43,495 nt of DNA, taken from positions 1-43,495 of the forward strand of contig CACZRP010000103.1 of the NCBI GenBank assembly GCA_902783575.1, read 5' to 3'. Numbering within the stretch: position 1 is the first letter of the stretch; the number at the start of each line of letters is the position of its first letter. Made by a program: the position numbers and the translations under genes. Below the pieces are notes generated by a model, which saw only the letters and a program-made list of their open reading frames with translations, did not search any database and was not told the DNA's origin. Shown in pieces: positions 31,953-40,337 of the stretch. This DNA is from an uncultured Eubacteriales bacterium (GTDB taxonomy: Bacteria; Bacillota; Clostridia; Lachnospirales; Bianqueaceae).

Positions 31953-31970
31953 CGTTAAAATTGGTATAAT
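31942..31970 (+). promoter_or_regulatory. Promoter of hfq
   Basis: TTGAAC (31942-31947), inside the last codons of the GH2 gene, is followed by a 17-bp spacer and TATAAT (31965-31970). The leader is about 65 nt, with AAAGGAGG before ATG 32041. Confidence 0.8.
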
Positions 31971-32040
31971 TAGGGTTACTACCTCGTCCGGCTTAAAAAC
32001 CGGAGCAGACATAGATAGAGAGATATAAAGGAGGTTCCCA

Positions 32041-32292
32041 ATGACCAAACAGATCAATCTGCAGGATGTATTTCTGAACACACTGCGCAAGGATCGGATT
32101 GAATGCACCGTCTTCCTGATGAACGGTTATCAGATTAAGGGCGTCATTCGCGGCTACGACAATTATGTGATTATGGTGGAGTCCGACGGCCGCCAGCAGG
32201 TGGTGTTTAAGCATGCTGTTTCCACCATCAGCCCCATTCGTCCGGTTCAGATCAATGTAACTAAAGAAGAATCCGAGGGCAGTGAAGAGTGA
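32041..32292 (+). CDS. hfq: RNA chaperone Hfq
   Basis: 83 residues. Hfq forms a hexameric Sm-like ring that binds small RNAs and mRNAs. 'INLQDVFLNTLRKDRIECTVFLMNGYQIKGVIRGYDNYVIMVE' is the Sm1 motif and 'QQVVFKHAVSTISP' the Sm2 motif with the KHA residues of the proximal site. The short tail 'NVTKEESEGSEE' is acidic, as in Gram-positive Hfq. In many Firmicutes hfq follows miaA; here miaA is absent and a dedicated promoter lies in the GH2 gene. Its stop overlaps the GTG start of the Alum_res-type gene, as seen in related genomes. Confidence 0.97.
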   Translation: MTKQINLQDVFLNTLRKDRIECTVFLMNGYQIKGVIRGYDNYVIMVESDGRQQVVFKHAVSTISPIRPVQINVTKEESEGSEE

Positions 32293-33581
32293 ACGAAGAA
32301 AAAATAACGCTGCTTGAAGCGATGGAAATCAGCCCGGCGGTGTCCGCCTTCTGCGAAAAGCAGGAAGCCTCCGTCCGGGCTAAATTTGCTGAAATCGATG
32401 AGATCTGCGAATATAACCAGTGGAAGGTTCTGGACGCTTTTCAGAAGGAAAGAGTCTCCGACCAGCATTTTGAAACCACGTCCGGCTATGGCTATACCGA
32501 CATCGGACGGGACACCCTGGAGCGGGTTTTTGCCCGGGTTTTCCACACGGAAGACGCCCTGGTGAGACCTCAGATTATTTCCGGCACCCATGCCCTGGCG
32601 GTGACGGTGTTCGGACTGCTGCGTCCCGGCGATGAGATTGTTTTCGCCGTGGGCACACCCTACGATACCATGCAGGGCGTGGTGGGCATCCGCCCCGAGA
32701 AGGGCAACCTGACCGAATTCGGCGTGACCTACAAGATCGTTCCCCTGAACGAGCAGGGTCTGCCGGATATCGAAGCACTGAAGAAGGCCATCGGCCCCAA
32801 GACCCGGGTGGTGGAGATCCAGCGCTCCAAGGGCTATGATTACCGCAAAACCCTGTCTCCCAGGGAGATCGGCGAGATTATCAAGGCTGCCAAAGAGGTG
32901 AAGCCGGATGTCATCGCTATGGTGGACAACTGCTACGGTGAGTTTGTCCAGACCATCGAGCCCACCGACGTGGGCGCGGATATCGCCGTGGGATCCCTGA
33001 TCAAAAACGCCGGCGGCGGCCTGGCCCCCATCGGCGGATATATTGTGGGAAAGAAGGAGCTGGTGGAGCTTTGCGCCATCCGCCTGACTTCTCCCGGCCT
33101 CGGCAAGGAAGCCGGCGCCACCCTGGGCGTAACGAAGTCACTGTATCAGGGCCTTTTCTTCGCCCCCACCGTGACCGCAGCCGCGGTGAAGACCGCTGTG
33201 TTTGCCGCCGCTGTTTTCAAGGCCCTGGGCTTCAAGGTGCTGCCCGAGCCCGATGAAGAGCGCTGCGACATTGTGGAAGCCATCACCCTGAACAGCGAGC
33301 AGGGCATCTTAAGCTTCTGCAAGGGCGTACAGTTCGCTGCCCCCGTGGACAGCTATGTCACGCCCATTCCGTGGGATATGCCCGGATACGGCTGCCCCAT
33401 CATCATGGCGGCGGGGTCCTTCAACTCCGGCGCTTCCATTGAGCTTTCCGCCGACGCGCCCATCACGCCTCCCTACAATGTTTTCTTCCAGGGCGGCCTG
33501 ACCTACGGCCATGGCAAATATGGCGTCATGAGAGCCGTCATGGAAATGGTCCGGGACGGCGTCATCAAGATTCCCGAATAA
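32289..33581 (+). CDS. Methionine gamma-lyase/aluminium-resistance-family PLP enzyme (YnbB-like)
   Basis: 430 residues. A PLP-dependent enzyme of the Cys/Met-metabolism fold, of the branch called aluminium resistance protein. The Schiff-base lysine is likely Lys239 in VGSLIKNAGGGLAP. 'SGTHALAVTVFGLLRPGDEIVFAVGTPYDTMQGVVG' and 'RSKGYDYRKTLSPREIGEI' are typical. A lyase activity on sulfur amino acids is inferred from the family; a link to aluminium is historical. GTG 32289 overlaps the hfq TGA. It is co-transcribed with hfq. Confidence 0.9.
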   Translation: MNEEKITLLEAMEISPAVSAFCEKQEASVRAKFAEIDEICEYNQWKVLDAFQKERVSDQHFETTSGYGYTDIGRDTLERVFARVFHTEDALVRPQIISGTHALAVTVFGLLRPGDEIVFAVGTPYDTMQGVVGIRPEKGNLTEFGVTYKIVPLNEQGLPDIEALKKAIGPKTRVVEIQRSKGYDYRKTLSPREIGEIIKAAKEVKPDVIAMVDNCYGEFVQTIEPTDVGADIAVGSLIKNAGGGLAPIGGYIVGKKELVELCAIRLTSPGLGKEAGATLGVTKSLYQGLFFAPTVTAAAVKTAVFAAAVFKALGFKVLPEPDEERCDIVEAITLNSEQGILSFCKGVQFAAPVDSYVTPIPWDMPGYGCPIIMAAGSFNSGASIELSADAPITPPYNVFFQGGLTYGHGKYGVMRAVMEMVRDGVIKIPE

Positions 33582-33605
33582 TCATCCAGTCCGGAGGTGA
33601 CAGGC

Positions 33606-35063
33606 ATGCCCCAGTTTCCGAAACAGTATGAAGAGAATATGAAAGCGCTCCTCACCGAGGAGGGCTTCTGTTCGTATGCCGCCACCTTCGAACATGAATA
33701 CCGCCAGGGCCTGCGGGTGAATACCCTGAAGATTTCCCCGGAGGATTTTCTGAAGCGGAGATCGGATCTTTCGCTTCGTCCCGTGCCCTGGTGTCCGGAG
33801 GGATTTTATTTCTCCGGCGAAACCTCCGCTTTTTCCAAGCATCCCGACTACGCGGCGGGACTCTACTACCTCCAGGAGCCCAGCGCCATGGCGCCGGCGG
33901 CCATTCTTCCCATCGAAAAGGGAGATGTGGTGCTGGATCTCTGCGCGGCTCCCGGCGGAAAGAGCACCTACCTGGCGGCGAAGCTGGGCCGAAGCGGCGT
34001 GCTGTTTTCCAATGACATTTCTCCCTCCCGGGCGAAGGCGCTGCTGAAGAATCTGGAGCTCACCGGCACTACCCAGGCGGTGGTGATTTCCGAGGCTCCC
34101 TACGCCCTGTCCCGGAGATTTCCGGAGCTTTTCGACAAGATCCTGGTGGACGCTCCCTGCTCCGGCGAAGGCATGTTCCACAAGGAGCCGGCCATCATGA
34201 AAAACTGGGAGCAGTACGGCAACGAATACTATGCCAAGCTCCAGCGGGAGATTCTCGAATCCGCCTGGCAGATGCTGAAAAAAGGCGGCATGCTGCTGTA
34301 TTCCACCTGCACCTTCTCCCCCATGGAGGACGAGCAGATGGTCATGAGCTTCCTGGAGGCCCATCCGGATATGTCCCTGCGTCCCATTGATAAGGTGGGC
34401 GGTATGGAGGACGGTCATCCCGAATGGACCGATCAAAAAGACGAGAACCTGCGGATGACGGCCCGCTTCTGGCCCCAGAAGCTGGAAGGGCAGGGGCATT
34501 TTGCGGCCCTTTTCTACAAGAGTGAAGAGGGCAGCGGACTGTCTGCCGCCGCGGAGAAGAGGAACGCTGCCCGTCAGAAGGCGGCCAATCCCTTCGGCCT
34601 TGAAAGCGCGGATCAGCGAGGCGCTTTTTCCAGCGCGGATCTGAAGCTGTTTGAGGCCTGGTGCGGTGAAAACCTGACTGCGTCCTGGAGAAAGATTCTT
34701 CCGGAGGGCGGCTACCTTTCCAAGATCGGCACCAGCCTGTATTACAGCCCGGTGCCCCAAGGAGCCCTGAAGGGGCTGCGGGTTTTAAGATGCGGCCTGC
34801 TGCTGGGTGAGCTGAAGAAGGATCGCTTTGAGCCTTCCCAGGCTTTTGCCATGGCCCTGAAGGCCTCCGATGTGAAGCAGACCCTGGAGCTTCCCGTTGC
34901 CTCCGGAGAGGTGCAGCGGTATCTGAAGGGAGAAACCCTCACCGGCGAAATGAAGGACGGATGGAACCTGGTCCTTACCGGCGGCTATCCCCTGGGATGG
35001 GGCAAAGCCGTGAGGGGCCTCTTAAAGAATAAATACCTGAAAGGATGGATTCAGAACGGATGA
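33606..35063 (+). CDS. RsmF/NOL1-like 16S rRNA m5C methyltransferase
   Basis: 485 residues. A SAM-dependent RNA cytosine-5 methyltransferase. The SAM site is 'VVLDLCAAPGGKSTYLAAKL'. The two catalytic cysteines are Cys185 in DAPCSGEGMF and Cys235 in STCTFSPMEDEQ, the usual pair of the NOL1/NOP2/Sun family. The C-terminal part (from about 320) has 'WRKILPEGGYLSKIGTSLYYSP' and 'GYPLGWGKAVRGLLKNKYLKGW', the RNA-binding domain of the RsmF/YebU group. GGAGG lies 9 nt before ATG 33606; the upstream GTG at 33597 is within that site. Its end overlaps the flavoprotein gene by ATGA. Confidence 0.9.
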   Translation: MPQFPKQYEENMKALLTEEGFCSYAATFEHEYRQGLRVNTLKISPEDFLKRRSDLSLRPVPWCPEGFYFSGETSAFSKHPDYAAGLYYLQEPSAMAPAAILPIEKGDVVLDLCAAPGGKSTYLAAKLGRSGVLFSNDISPSRAKALLKNLELTGTTQAVVISEAPYALSRRFPELFDKILVDAPCSGEGMFHKEPAIMKNWEQYGNEYYAKLQREILESAWQMLKKGGMLLYSTCTFSPMEDEQMVMSFLEAHPDMSLRPIDKVGGMEDGHPEWTDQKDENLRMTARFWPQKLEGQGHFAALFYKSEEGSGLSAAAEKRNAARQKAANPFGLESADQRGAFSSADLKLFEAWCGENLTASWRKILPEGGYLSKIGTSLYYSPVPQGALKGLRVLRCGLLLGELKKDRFEPSQAFAMALKASDVKQTLELPVASGEVQRYLKGETLTGEMKDGWNLVLTGGYPLGWGKAVRGLLKNKYLKGWIQNG

Positions 35064-36241
35064 GAGCCGATGTAATTATAGTCGGCGGGGGACCGGCCGG
35101 TGCTGTGCTTGCCTGGAAACTCAGCAGGAAGCTGAGGGTTCTGGTCATCGATAAACGTCATCTTCTGCAGGAAGACAGAATCCATGCCGAAGAAAAATGC
35201 TGCGGCGGCATGCTGGATCATTCCGCCCAGAAGGAGCTGGCCCATCTGGGCCTGCCGCTGCCTCAGAAGATCGTGATGGATCCCCAGATCTTCACGGTGC
35301 GGGCCATCGATTTTGACGGCCGGATGGAGCGGTACTATCAGAGAAATTATATGAATATTGACCGGGCCGAATTTGACAGCTGGCTGCTGAAGCTGGCGGC
35401 CGCCCGGAAAAATGTAAAGGTGCTGGAGGGTGCCAGCGCCTACAGCTTTGAAGCCTCTTCTGAAGAAGTTATTGTGAAGGTCAGACTGGAAGACGGCAGT
35501 CAGGAGGAGATTCACGGATCCTTCCTGGTGGGCGCCGACGGCGCTTCCTCGGCCGTGAAGAAATATGTGGTCAAACGCTGGAATCCCAAGTTCCGGGAGC
35601 CGAAGGTCTATGCCAGCATCCAGGAATGGCATCCCGTGAAGGAGCCTTTGCCCTATTACGGAGCGATGTTTGACCGTCAGGTGACGGACTATTATTCCTG
35701 GATTATTCCCAAGACCGTAAAAGAGGGCGGCGTTCTGCCCGCCGGCAATTATTTCCTGATGGGCAGCGCCATTCCTGCTGACAGCAGGGAAACGGCAGGC
35801 GGCAGCGTCAAGGAGCGGTTTGAACGCATGCGTTGGGATATGACTTCCCGGGGCTTTGACGTGGATCATCCCGCGAAAACCTCCGGAGCCATGATCCTAA
35901 GGCCCCATATGTTCGGAAGCATTCTCACAGGCAGGGAAAGAGTTTTTCTCTGCGGTGAGGCGGCGGGACTCATCAGTCCCAGCTCCTCCGAGGGCATCAG
36001 CTTCGCCATGAGGAGCGGCGAAGCCCTGGCCAGAAGCTTTAAAAACGTGTCCCCTGCGGATTCGGAGGCTCCGGCTGCTGTGAGAAAGAAATACGAAAAG
36101 AATCTCGCTCCTCTGAAGCTTAGTATTGCGATCAAATGTTTGAAATCACCCATTATGTATGGAAAGCTGCCCCGGGGACTGGTGTTTAGGTCCAGGGCGC
36201 TGTCCATGAAGGTTTTGAAAAAAACTGAAAGGTGGAACTGA
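35060..36241 (+). CDS. Geranylgeranyl-reductase-family FAD-dependent oxidoreductase
   Basis: 393 residues. The N-terminal FAD-binding Rossmann motif 'VIIVGGGPAGAVLAWKLSRKLRVLVIDK' is complete. 'EEKCCGGMLDHSAQKELA' and 'SFLVGADGASSAVKKYV' (the second FAD motif) and 'ERVFLCGEAAGLISPSSSEGISFAMRSGEALARSF' belong to the geranylgeranyl-reductase/UbiH-like flavoproteins. In bacteria these often reduce isoprenoid chains; the substrate here is unknown. The start is taken as ATG 35060, which overlaps the previous stop (ATGA); ATG 35045 is an alternative. Its own stop overlaps ATG 36241 (TGATG), so the next gene is translationally coupled. Confidence 0.82.
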   Translation: MRADVIIVGGGPAGAVLAWKLSRKLRVLVIDKRHLLQEDRIHAEEKCCGGMLDHSAQKELAHLGLPLPQKIVMDPQIFTVRAIDFDGRMERYYQRNYMNIDRAEFDSWLLKLAAARKNVKVLEGASAYSFEASSEEVIVKVRLEDGSQEEIHGSFLVGADGASSAVKKYVVKRWNPKFREPKVYASIQEWHPVKEPLPYYGAMFDRQVTDYYSWIIPKTVKEGGVLPAGNYFLMGSAIPADSRETAGGSVKERFERMRWDMTSRGFDVDHPAKTSGAMILRPHMFGSILTGRERVFLCGEAAGLISPSSSEGISFAMRSGEALARSFKNVSPADSEAPAAVRKKYEKNLAPLKLSIAIKCLKSPIMYGKLPRGLVFRSRALSMKVLKKTERWN

Positions 36242-37455
36242 TGTCAAATTACCGATATAACGGCCGGCAAAGGCCGGGAGGCGCACCTCCGGGCCGTTCC
36301 GGTTCAGGGCCGGGCAGGCGGCGGACCCGCTCCCGATACCGGCTCAAATACCCGGGCAGGCTCATTGTCATCGTCCTGCTGATTCTGGTGATCGTGGTGG
36401 TTTCCATCAGCTGCGGTCTGAAAAACCGGCCGGCAGCCCAGGAGGAGAGCAGCGCGCCCATCGAGACCATCACCGGGCACAAGGAGGTGGAGACGGGCAC
36501 CATCAAGTCGGTGGCTTCCGTGACCCTGGATGGCGTGGGAACCCAGATCACCACCTACATGGCCTCGATGATCTATTCCAATCCCACCAACTATAAGCGG
36601 ACCTCGGCCAAGCCCAATGAGGAAACGCCGGAGCAGGATGTGGATCTTTCCCAGTACAGGTATGTGGTGGCCATCAATCCTGCCGCGGGCGGCGCCAATA
36701 ACGGCTGGTCCGTGGGAGACGCGGTGGAGAAAACCATCACCCTTTCCGTGGCGAAATATCTGGTGGATTATCTGAACAACAACTCCACCGGTTACTATTT
36801 CTTCCTGGTGCGGACCGCGGACACCACTATGACCGATTCCGCCCGCCTGTCCCGCATCAACAACTATGAATCCGATCTGGTGATTAACCTCGCCTGCAAC
36901 GGTTCGGATATCGAGCTGGGCGGCGTCATTGCCACTTACTTTGCTCAGCCCACCGAATACGATGAAGATGACGAGCCCAAGCCCAAGTCTCATCGGGATC
37001 AGATCACGGCGGAGCTGGCGGAGAAGCTGATGGAGGAATGCGCCGACGGTCTCAAGATGTGGTACCGCGAGACCCAGATTGAAGAAGAGAATCCTCTGCT
37101 GGAGATGGAAATCCCCGCAGTCAAGGTTTACATGGGCTTCCTGACCTACGAGCACGACAATATCCTGGTGCTGGATGAGGTCAATCAGATGGCCGCCGCG
37201 GAGAAGATGGGCAAGGTAATCCTGGACTTCTGCGACGCCAACGCCCCGGAGAAGACCCGCGGACAGAGAGCCGGCGAAGCCCTGATGAACAGCGGCTCCG
37301 AGAGCTCCGGCAGCGAGAGCAGCGAATCTTCCGCCGCTTATCAGAACAGCGTAGTTCCCGCCTACAGGGATTATCAGGATTCCAGTGAAGAGACAGACGA
37401 CGAAGGCTGGGACGACGAGGATTATGACGAAGATACCGAGTATGATGAAGAATGA
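36241..37455 (+). CDS. Membrane-anchored amidase_3-like protein lacking zinc ligands
   Basis: 404 residues. A basic N-terminus (RRRTRSRYR), one membrane helix (about 41-58), a linker and an extracytoplasmic domain that follows the N-acetylmuramoyl-L-alanine amidase (Amidase_3) pattern: 'YVVAINPAAGG', 'DAVEKTITLSVAKYLVDYL', 'FFLVRTADTTMTDSARLSRINNYESDLVINLACNGS', 'IPAVKVYMGFLTYEHDN'. Active members have His in the first (DPGHGG) and third (SIHAN) blocks and Glu in the last (VExGF). Here these are Ala, Leu and Tyr, while the Glu in the second block remains. It is probably a non-catalytic cell-wall-binding paralogue. The tail is Ser/Glu/Asp-rich and ends in a very acidic stretch. ATG overlaps the upstream stop. 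Confidence 0.75.
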   Translation: MSNYRYNGRQRPGGAPPGRSGSGPGRRRTRSRYRLKYPGRLIVIVLLILVIVVVSISCGLKNRPAAQEESSAPIETITGHKEVETGTIKSVASVTLDGVGTQITTYMASMIYSNPTNYKRTSAKPNEETPEQDVDLSQYRYVVAINPAAGGANNGWSVGDAVEKTITLSVAKYLVDYLNNNSTGYYFFLVRTADTTMTDSARLSRINNYESDLVINLACNGSDIELGGVIATYFAQPTEYDEDDEPKPKSHRDQITAELAEKLMEECADGLKMWYRETQIEEENPLLEMEIPAVKVYMGFLTYEHDNILVLDEVNQMAAAEKMGKVILDFCDANAPEKTRGQRAGEALMNSGSESSGSESSESSAAYQNSVVPAYRDYQDSSEETDDEGWDDEDYDEDTEYDEE

Positions 37456-37482
37456 TCAACATATACTTTCAGGAGGAATGAA

Positions 37483-38943
37483 ATGAAACTTAAAGCTGAC
37501 ATTGTCATTGTTGGCGGCGGCGTGGTAGGCGCTACCATTGCCAGAGAGCTCTCACGCTTCAATGTGAAGACGGTACTGGTGGAGCGCCGCGAGGACCTGG
37601 CCAGAGGCTCTTCCGGAGCCAACTCCGGTATTGTGCATGCGGGATACGATCCCGAGCCCAAGACCCTGATGGCCAAATACAACGTCAAAGGCTGCGCCAT
37701 GTACCCCGTACTGGCAGAAGAGCTGGGATTTCCCTACAAGCCCGTGGGTTCTCTGGTCATCGCCTTCGATGAAGGCGGCATGGAGACCGTAAGAAAGCTT
37801 TATGCCCGGGGCCTGAAGAACGGTGTGCCGGATATGGAAATCATCGACGGCGATAAGGCGAGAGAAATCGAGCCCAACCTCTCCCAGGAGGTGGTGGGTG
37901 CCCTCTGGGCCAGAAGCGCGGGAATTATTTCTCCCTATGAGGCCACCATTGCCTTTGCCGAGAACGCGGCAGTGAACGGCGTCCAGTTCCTGCTGGAGCA
38001 GCCGGTGAAGGCCATCGCCAAAGAGAACGGTCTCTTCACCGTCACCACCAAAGATTACGAAATTACCGCTGAAGTTGTCATCAACTGCGCCGGCATCGCT
38101 GCCGGAGAGGTCAGTGCCATGGCTGGCGCGGAGGAGATCACCATTTCCCAGAGAAAGGGTGAATATACCCTCTACGACCGCAACCTGGGCGGCTTCGCGA
38201 AAACCGTTATTTTCCAGACCCCCGATGCCGCCGGCAAGGGCGTCCTGGTAACGCCCACCGCAGAGGGCAATCTGCTGCTGGGCCCCAGCTCCGATCCCAT
38301 CGCTGAGGACGATCCGGCTCCCACCGCCACCACCCAGGAGGGTCAGGACAAGATCTTTGCCATGGGCAGAAAATCCACTCCGAATCTTCCCTTCGGCGGC
38401 GCCATCACCGGCTTTGCCGGCATCCGTGCCGTTTTCGGTTCTGATTTCTATATTGCTCCCTCCGAGAAGGTGGAGAATTTCATCCAGGTGGCAGGCATCT
38501 GCTCTCCCGGTCTGACCTCCGCCCCGGCCATTGCCGAGGATGTGGCTCAGATGGCCGCGGACCTGCTGAAAAAGCAGGGCGTGGAAGTGACGAAGAAGGA
38601 AAACTGGATTTCCACCAGAGAGGCTATTCCCTCTGTCCGGGAAATGTCCTGGGACGAGAGAGCCGCTCTCTGCAAGGAAGATCCCGCTTACGGCAGAATC
38701 GTATGCCGCTGCGAGACCGTCACCGAGGGCCAGATCAGAAAAGCTCTTCGTTCCCCGATTCCGGTATATACCATTGACGGCGTGAAACGCCGCTGCCGGG
38801 CCGGCATGGGCCGCTGCCAGGGCAGCTTCTGCACTCCGGTCGTAATGAAGATTATTTCCGAAGAGTCCGGCATTCCCTTTGACCAGATCCGCAAGGCCGG
38901 CGAGGGAACCACCATCGCACAGGGAAAGTTAAAGGAGATCTGA
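37483..38943 (+). CDS. GlpA-like FAD-dependent oxidoreductase with [2Fe-2S] BFD domain
   Basis: 486 residues. A DAO-type flavoprotein with 'IVIVGGGVVGATIARELSRFNVKTVLVERRED' at the start, 'SSGANSGIVHAGYDPEPKTLMAKYNVKG' and a C-terminal BFD-like module holding the cysteines CRCE and CRAGMGRCQGSFC (about residues 407-452), ligands for a [2Fe-2S] cluster. The family includes anaerobic glycerol-3-phosphate dehydrogenase subunit A and L-2-hydroxyglutarate oxidase relatives. AGGAGG lies 6 nt before the ATG. The next gene encodes the partner flavoprotein 5 bp downstream. No glycerol kinase or third subunit is nearby. Confidence 0.9.
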   Translation: MKLKADIVIVGGGVVGATIARELSRFNVKTVLVERREDLARGSSGANSGIVHAGYDPEPKTLMAKYNVKGCAMYPVLAEELGFPYKPVGSLVIAFDEGGMETVRKLYARGLKNGVPDMEIIDGDKAREIEPNLSQEVVGALWARSAGIISPYEATIAFAENAAVNGVQFLLEQPVKAIAKENGLFTVTTKDYEITAEVVINCAGIAAGEVSAMAGAEEITISQRKGEYTLYDRNLGGFAKTVIFQTPDAAGKGVLVTPTAEGNLLLGPSSDPIAEDDPAPTATTQEGQDKIFAMGRKSTPNLPFGGAITGFAGIRAVFGSDFYIAPSEKVENFIQVAGICSPGLTSAPAIAEDVAQMAADLLKKQGVEVTKKENWISTREAIPSVREMSWDERAALCKEDPAYGRIVCRCETVTEGQIRKALRSPIPVYTIDGVKRRCRAGMGRCQGSFCTPVVMKIISEESGIPFDQIRKAGEGTTIAQGKLKEI

Positions 38944-38947
38944 AACC

Positions 38948-40288
38948 ATGGAAGATAAACATATGATCAAACAAGTCAATGTTGCCGTTGTGGGCGGCGG
39001 CCCCGCCGGTCTGGCTGCAGCCGTGGCTGCCTACGACTCGGGTGAGAGATCTCTGATTGTCATCGAGCGTGACAAGCATCTGGGCGGTATTCTGCAGCAG
39101 TGCATTCACAACGGTTTCGGCCTTCAGTGGTTCAAGAAGGAGCTCACCGGTCCCGAATATGCCCAGCGCTTTATCGATCAGGTGGAGGAGAGAAATATTG
39201 AAAGCATCACCGGCACCATGGTGCTGGAGATCCAGTATCATCCGGAGCAGCCGGAAGGTTATACCAAGTCTGTTTTCTGCCTGTCTCCCTCTTATGGCGT
39301 CATTGAGTATCAGGCCAAGGCTGTGATCCTTTCCATGGGCTGCCGTGAAAGAGTCCGCGGAAACCTGAAGACTCCCGGTACCCGTCCTGTAGGCATTTAC
39401 TCCGCCGGCCTGGCCCAGCGCCTGGTCAATCTGGAGGGCGTAATGCCCGGCAAAGAGGTTGTAATCCTCGGCTCCGGAGACATCGGTCTGATTATGGCAA
39501 GACGTATGAAATGGGAAGGCGCGGATGTGAAGATGGTTTGTGAGATCATGCCTTACTCCGCCGGTCTTGCCAGAAATATCCAGCAGTGCCTGATTGATCA
39601 GGATATTCCGCTGCATCTGTCCACCACCGTCATCAACATCCACGGCAAGGACCGTCTGGAGGGTGTGACCATTGCCCAGGTGGATGAGAAGCGTCAGCCC
39701 ATTCCCGGCACCGAGCGTTATGTCAGCTGTGATACCCTGCTGCTTTCCGTTGGTCTTCTTCCCGAGAATGAGCTCTCTAGAGCTCTGAACGTGGAGATGG
39801 ATCCCGTCACCGGCGGCCCCAAGGTAGACGAAAACCGTCAGACCAGCATCCCCGGCGTATACGCCTGCGGTAATGTGCTGCATGTTCATGACATTGTTGA
39901 CTTCGTCAGCAAGGAAAGCACCATCGCCGGTAATGCCGCCGCAAAGCAGTGCGCTGCGGAAGCTGCTCCCGCGTCAGCGGGTGCATCAGCGGGTGCATCA
40001 GCCGGAGCTGATATCAAGGCCCAGGGCAATGTCCGATATACCGTTCCCCAGCACGCATCCCTTGGCGAGGCCTTCTCGGTTTACTGCCGTGTGGGCCAGC
40101 CCCAGAGCGAAGGCAAGTTTGTGCTGAAGGCCATCCAGGGAGACAAGGAAACTGTCATTCTGGAAAAGAAATTCGTCCGGGCTGTGCCCAGTGAAATGGC
40201 CGAGATTCCCGTACAGGAGAAGCATCTGGCCATGATCCGCGATCTCTTCAAGGATCAGCGTGGCACCCTGGTGCTGACAACAGAATAA
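38948..40288 (+). CDS. GlpB-like NAD(P)/FAD-dependent oxidoreductase
   Basis: 446 residues of a pyridine-nucleotide-disulfide-type flavoprotein without a redox disulfide. FAD motif 'VAVVGGGPAGLAAAVAAYDSG' and NAD motif 'VVILGSGDIGLIMARRMKWEG' are present, and 'GVYACGNVLHVHDIVDFVSKE' is the second FAD motif. A Ser/Ala/Gly linker with a repeated SAGA unit (near 39970-40010, a 12-bp DNA repeat) joins a C-terminal beta-rich domain that appears in other members. It presumably passes electrons from the GlpA-like subunit. In clostridial operons a DUF1667 gene usually follows; here a terminator and a convergent gene follow instead. Confidence 0.85.
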   Translation: MEDKHMIKQVNVAVVGGGPAGLAAAVAAYDSGERSLIVIERDKHLGGILQQCIHNGFGLQWFKKELTGPEYAQRFIDQVEERNIESITGTMVLEIQYHPEQPEGYTKSVFCLSPSYGVIEYQAKAVILSMGCRERVRGNLKTPGTRPVGIYSAGLAQRLVNLEGVMPGKEVVILGSGDIGLIMARRMKWEGADVKMVCEIMPYSAGLARNIQQCLIDQDIPLHLSTTVINIHGKDRLEGVTIAQVDEKRQPIPGTERYVSCDTLLLSVGLLPENELSRALNVEMDPVTGGPKVDENRQTSIPGVYACGNVLHVHDIVDFVSKESTIAGNAAAKQCAAEAAPASAGASAGASAGADIKAQGNVRYTVPQHASLGEAFSVYCRVGQPQSEGKFVLKAIQGDKETVILEKKFVRAVPSEMAEIPVQEKHLAMIRDLFKDQRGTLVLTTE

Positions 40289-40301
40289 TTAGCTTCTGAA
40301 T

Positions 40302-40337
40302 AAAAAGAGGGCCTGTAGCAATGCAGGTCCTATCTTT
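40302..40337. terminator. Bidirectional terminator between the GlpB-like and helicase genes
   Basis: AGGGCCTG (40308-40315) pairs with CAGGTCCT (40324-40331) with one G-T pair. A-rich sequence precedes the stem and ATCTTTT follows, so it can serve both convergent genes. Confidence 0.75.
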
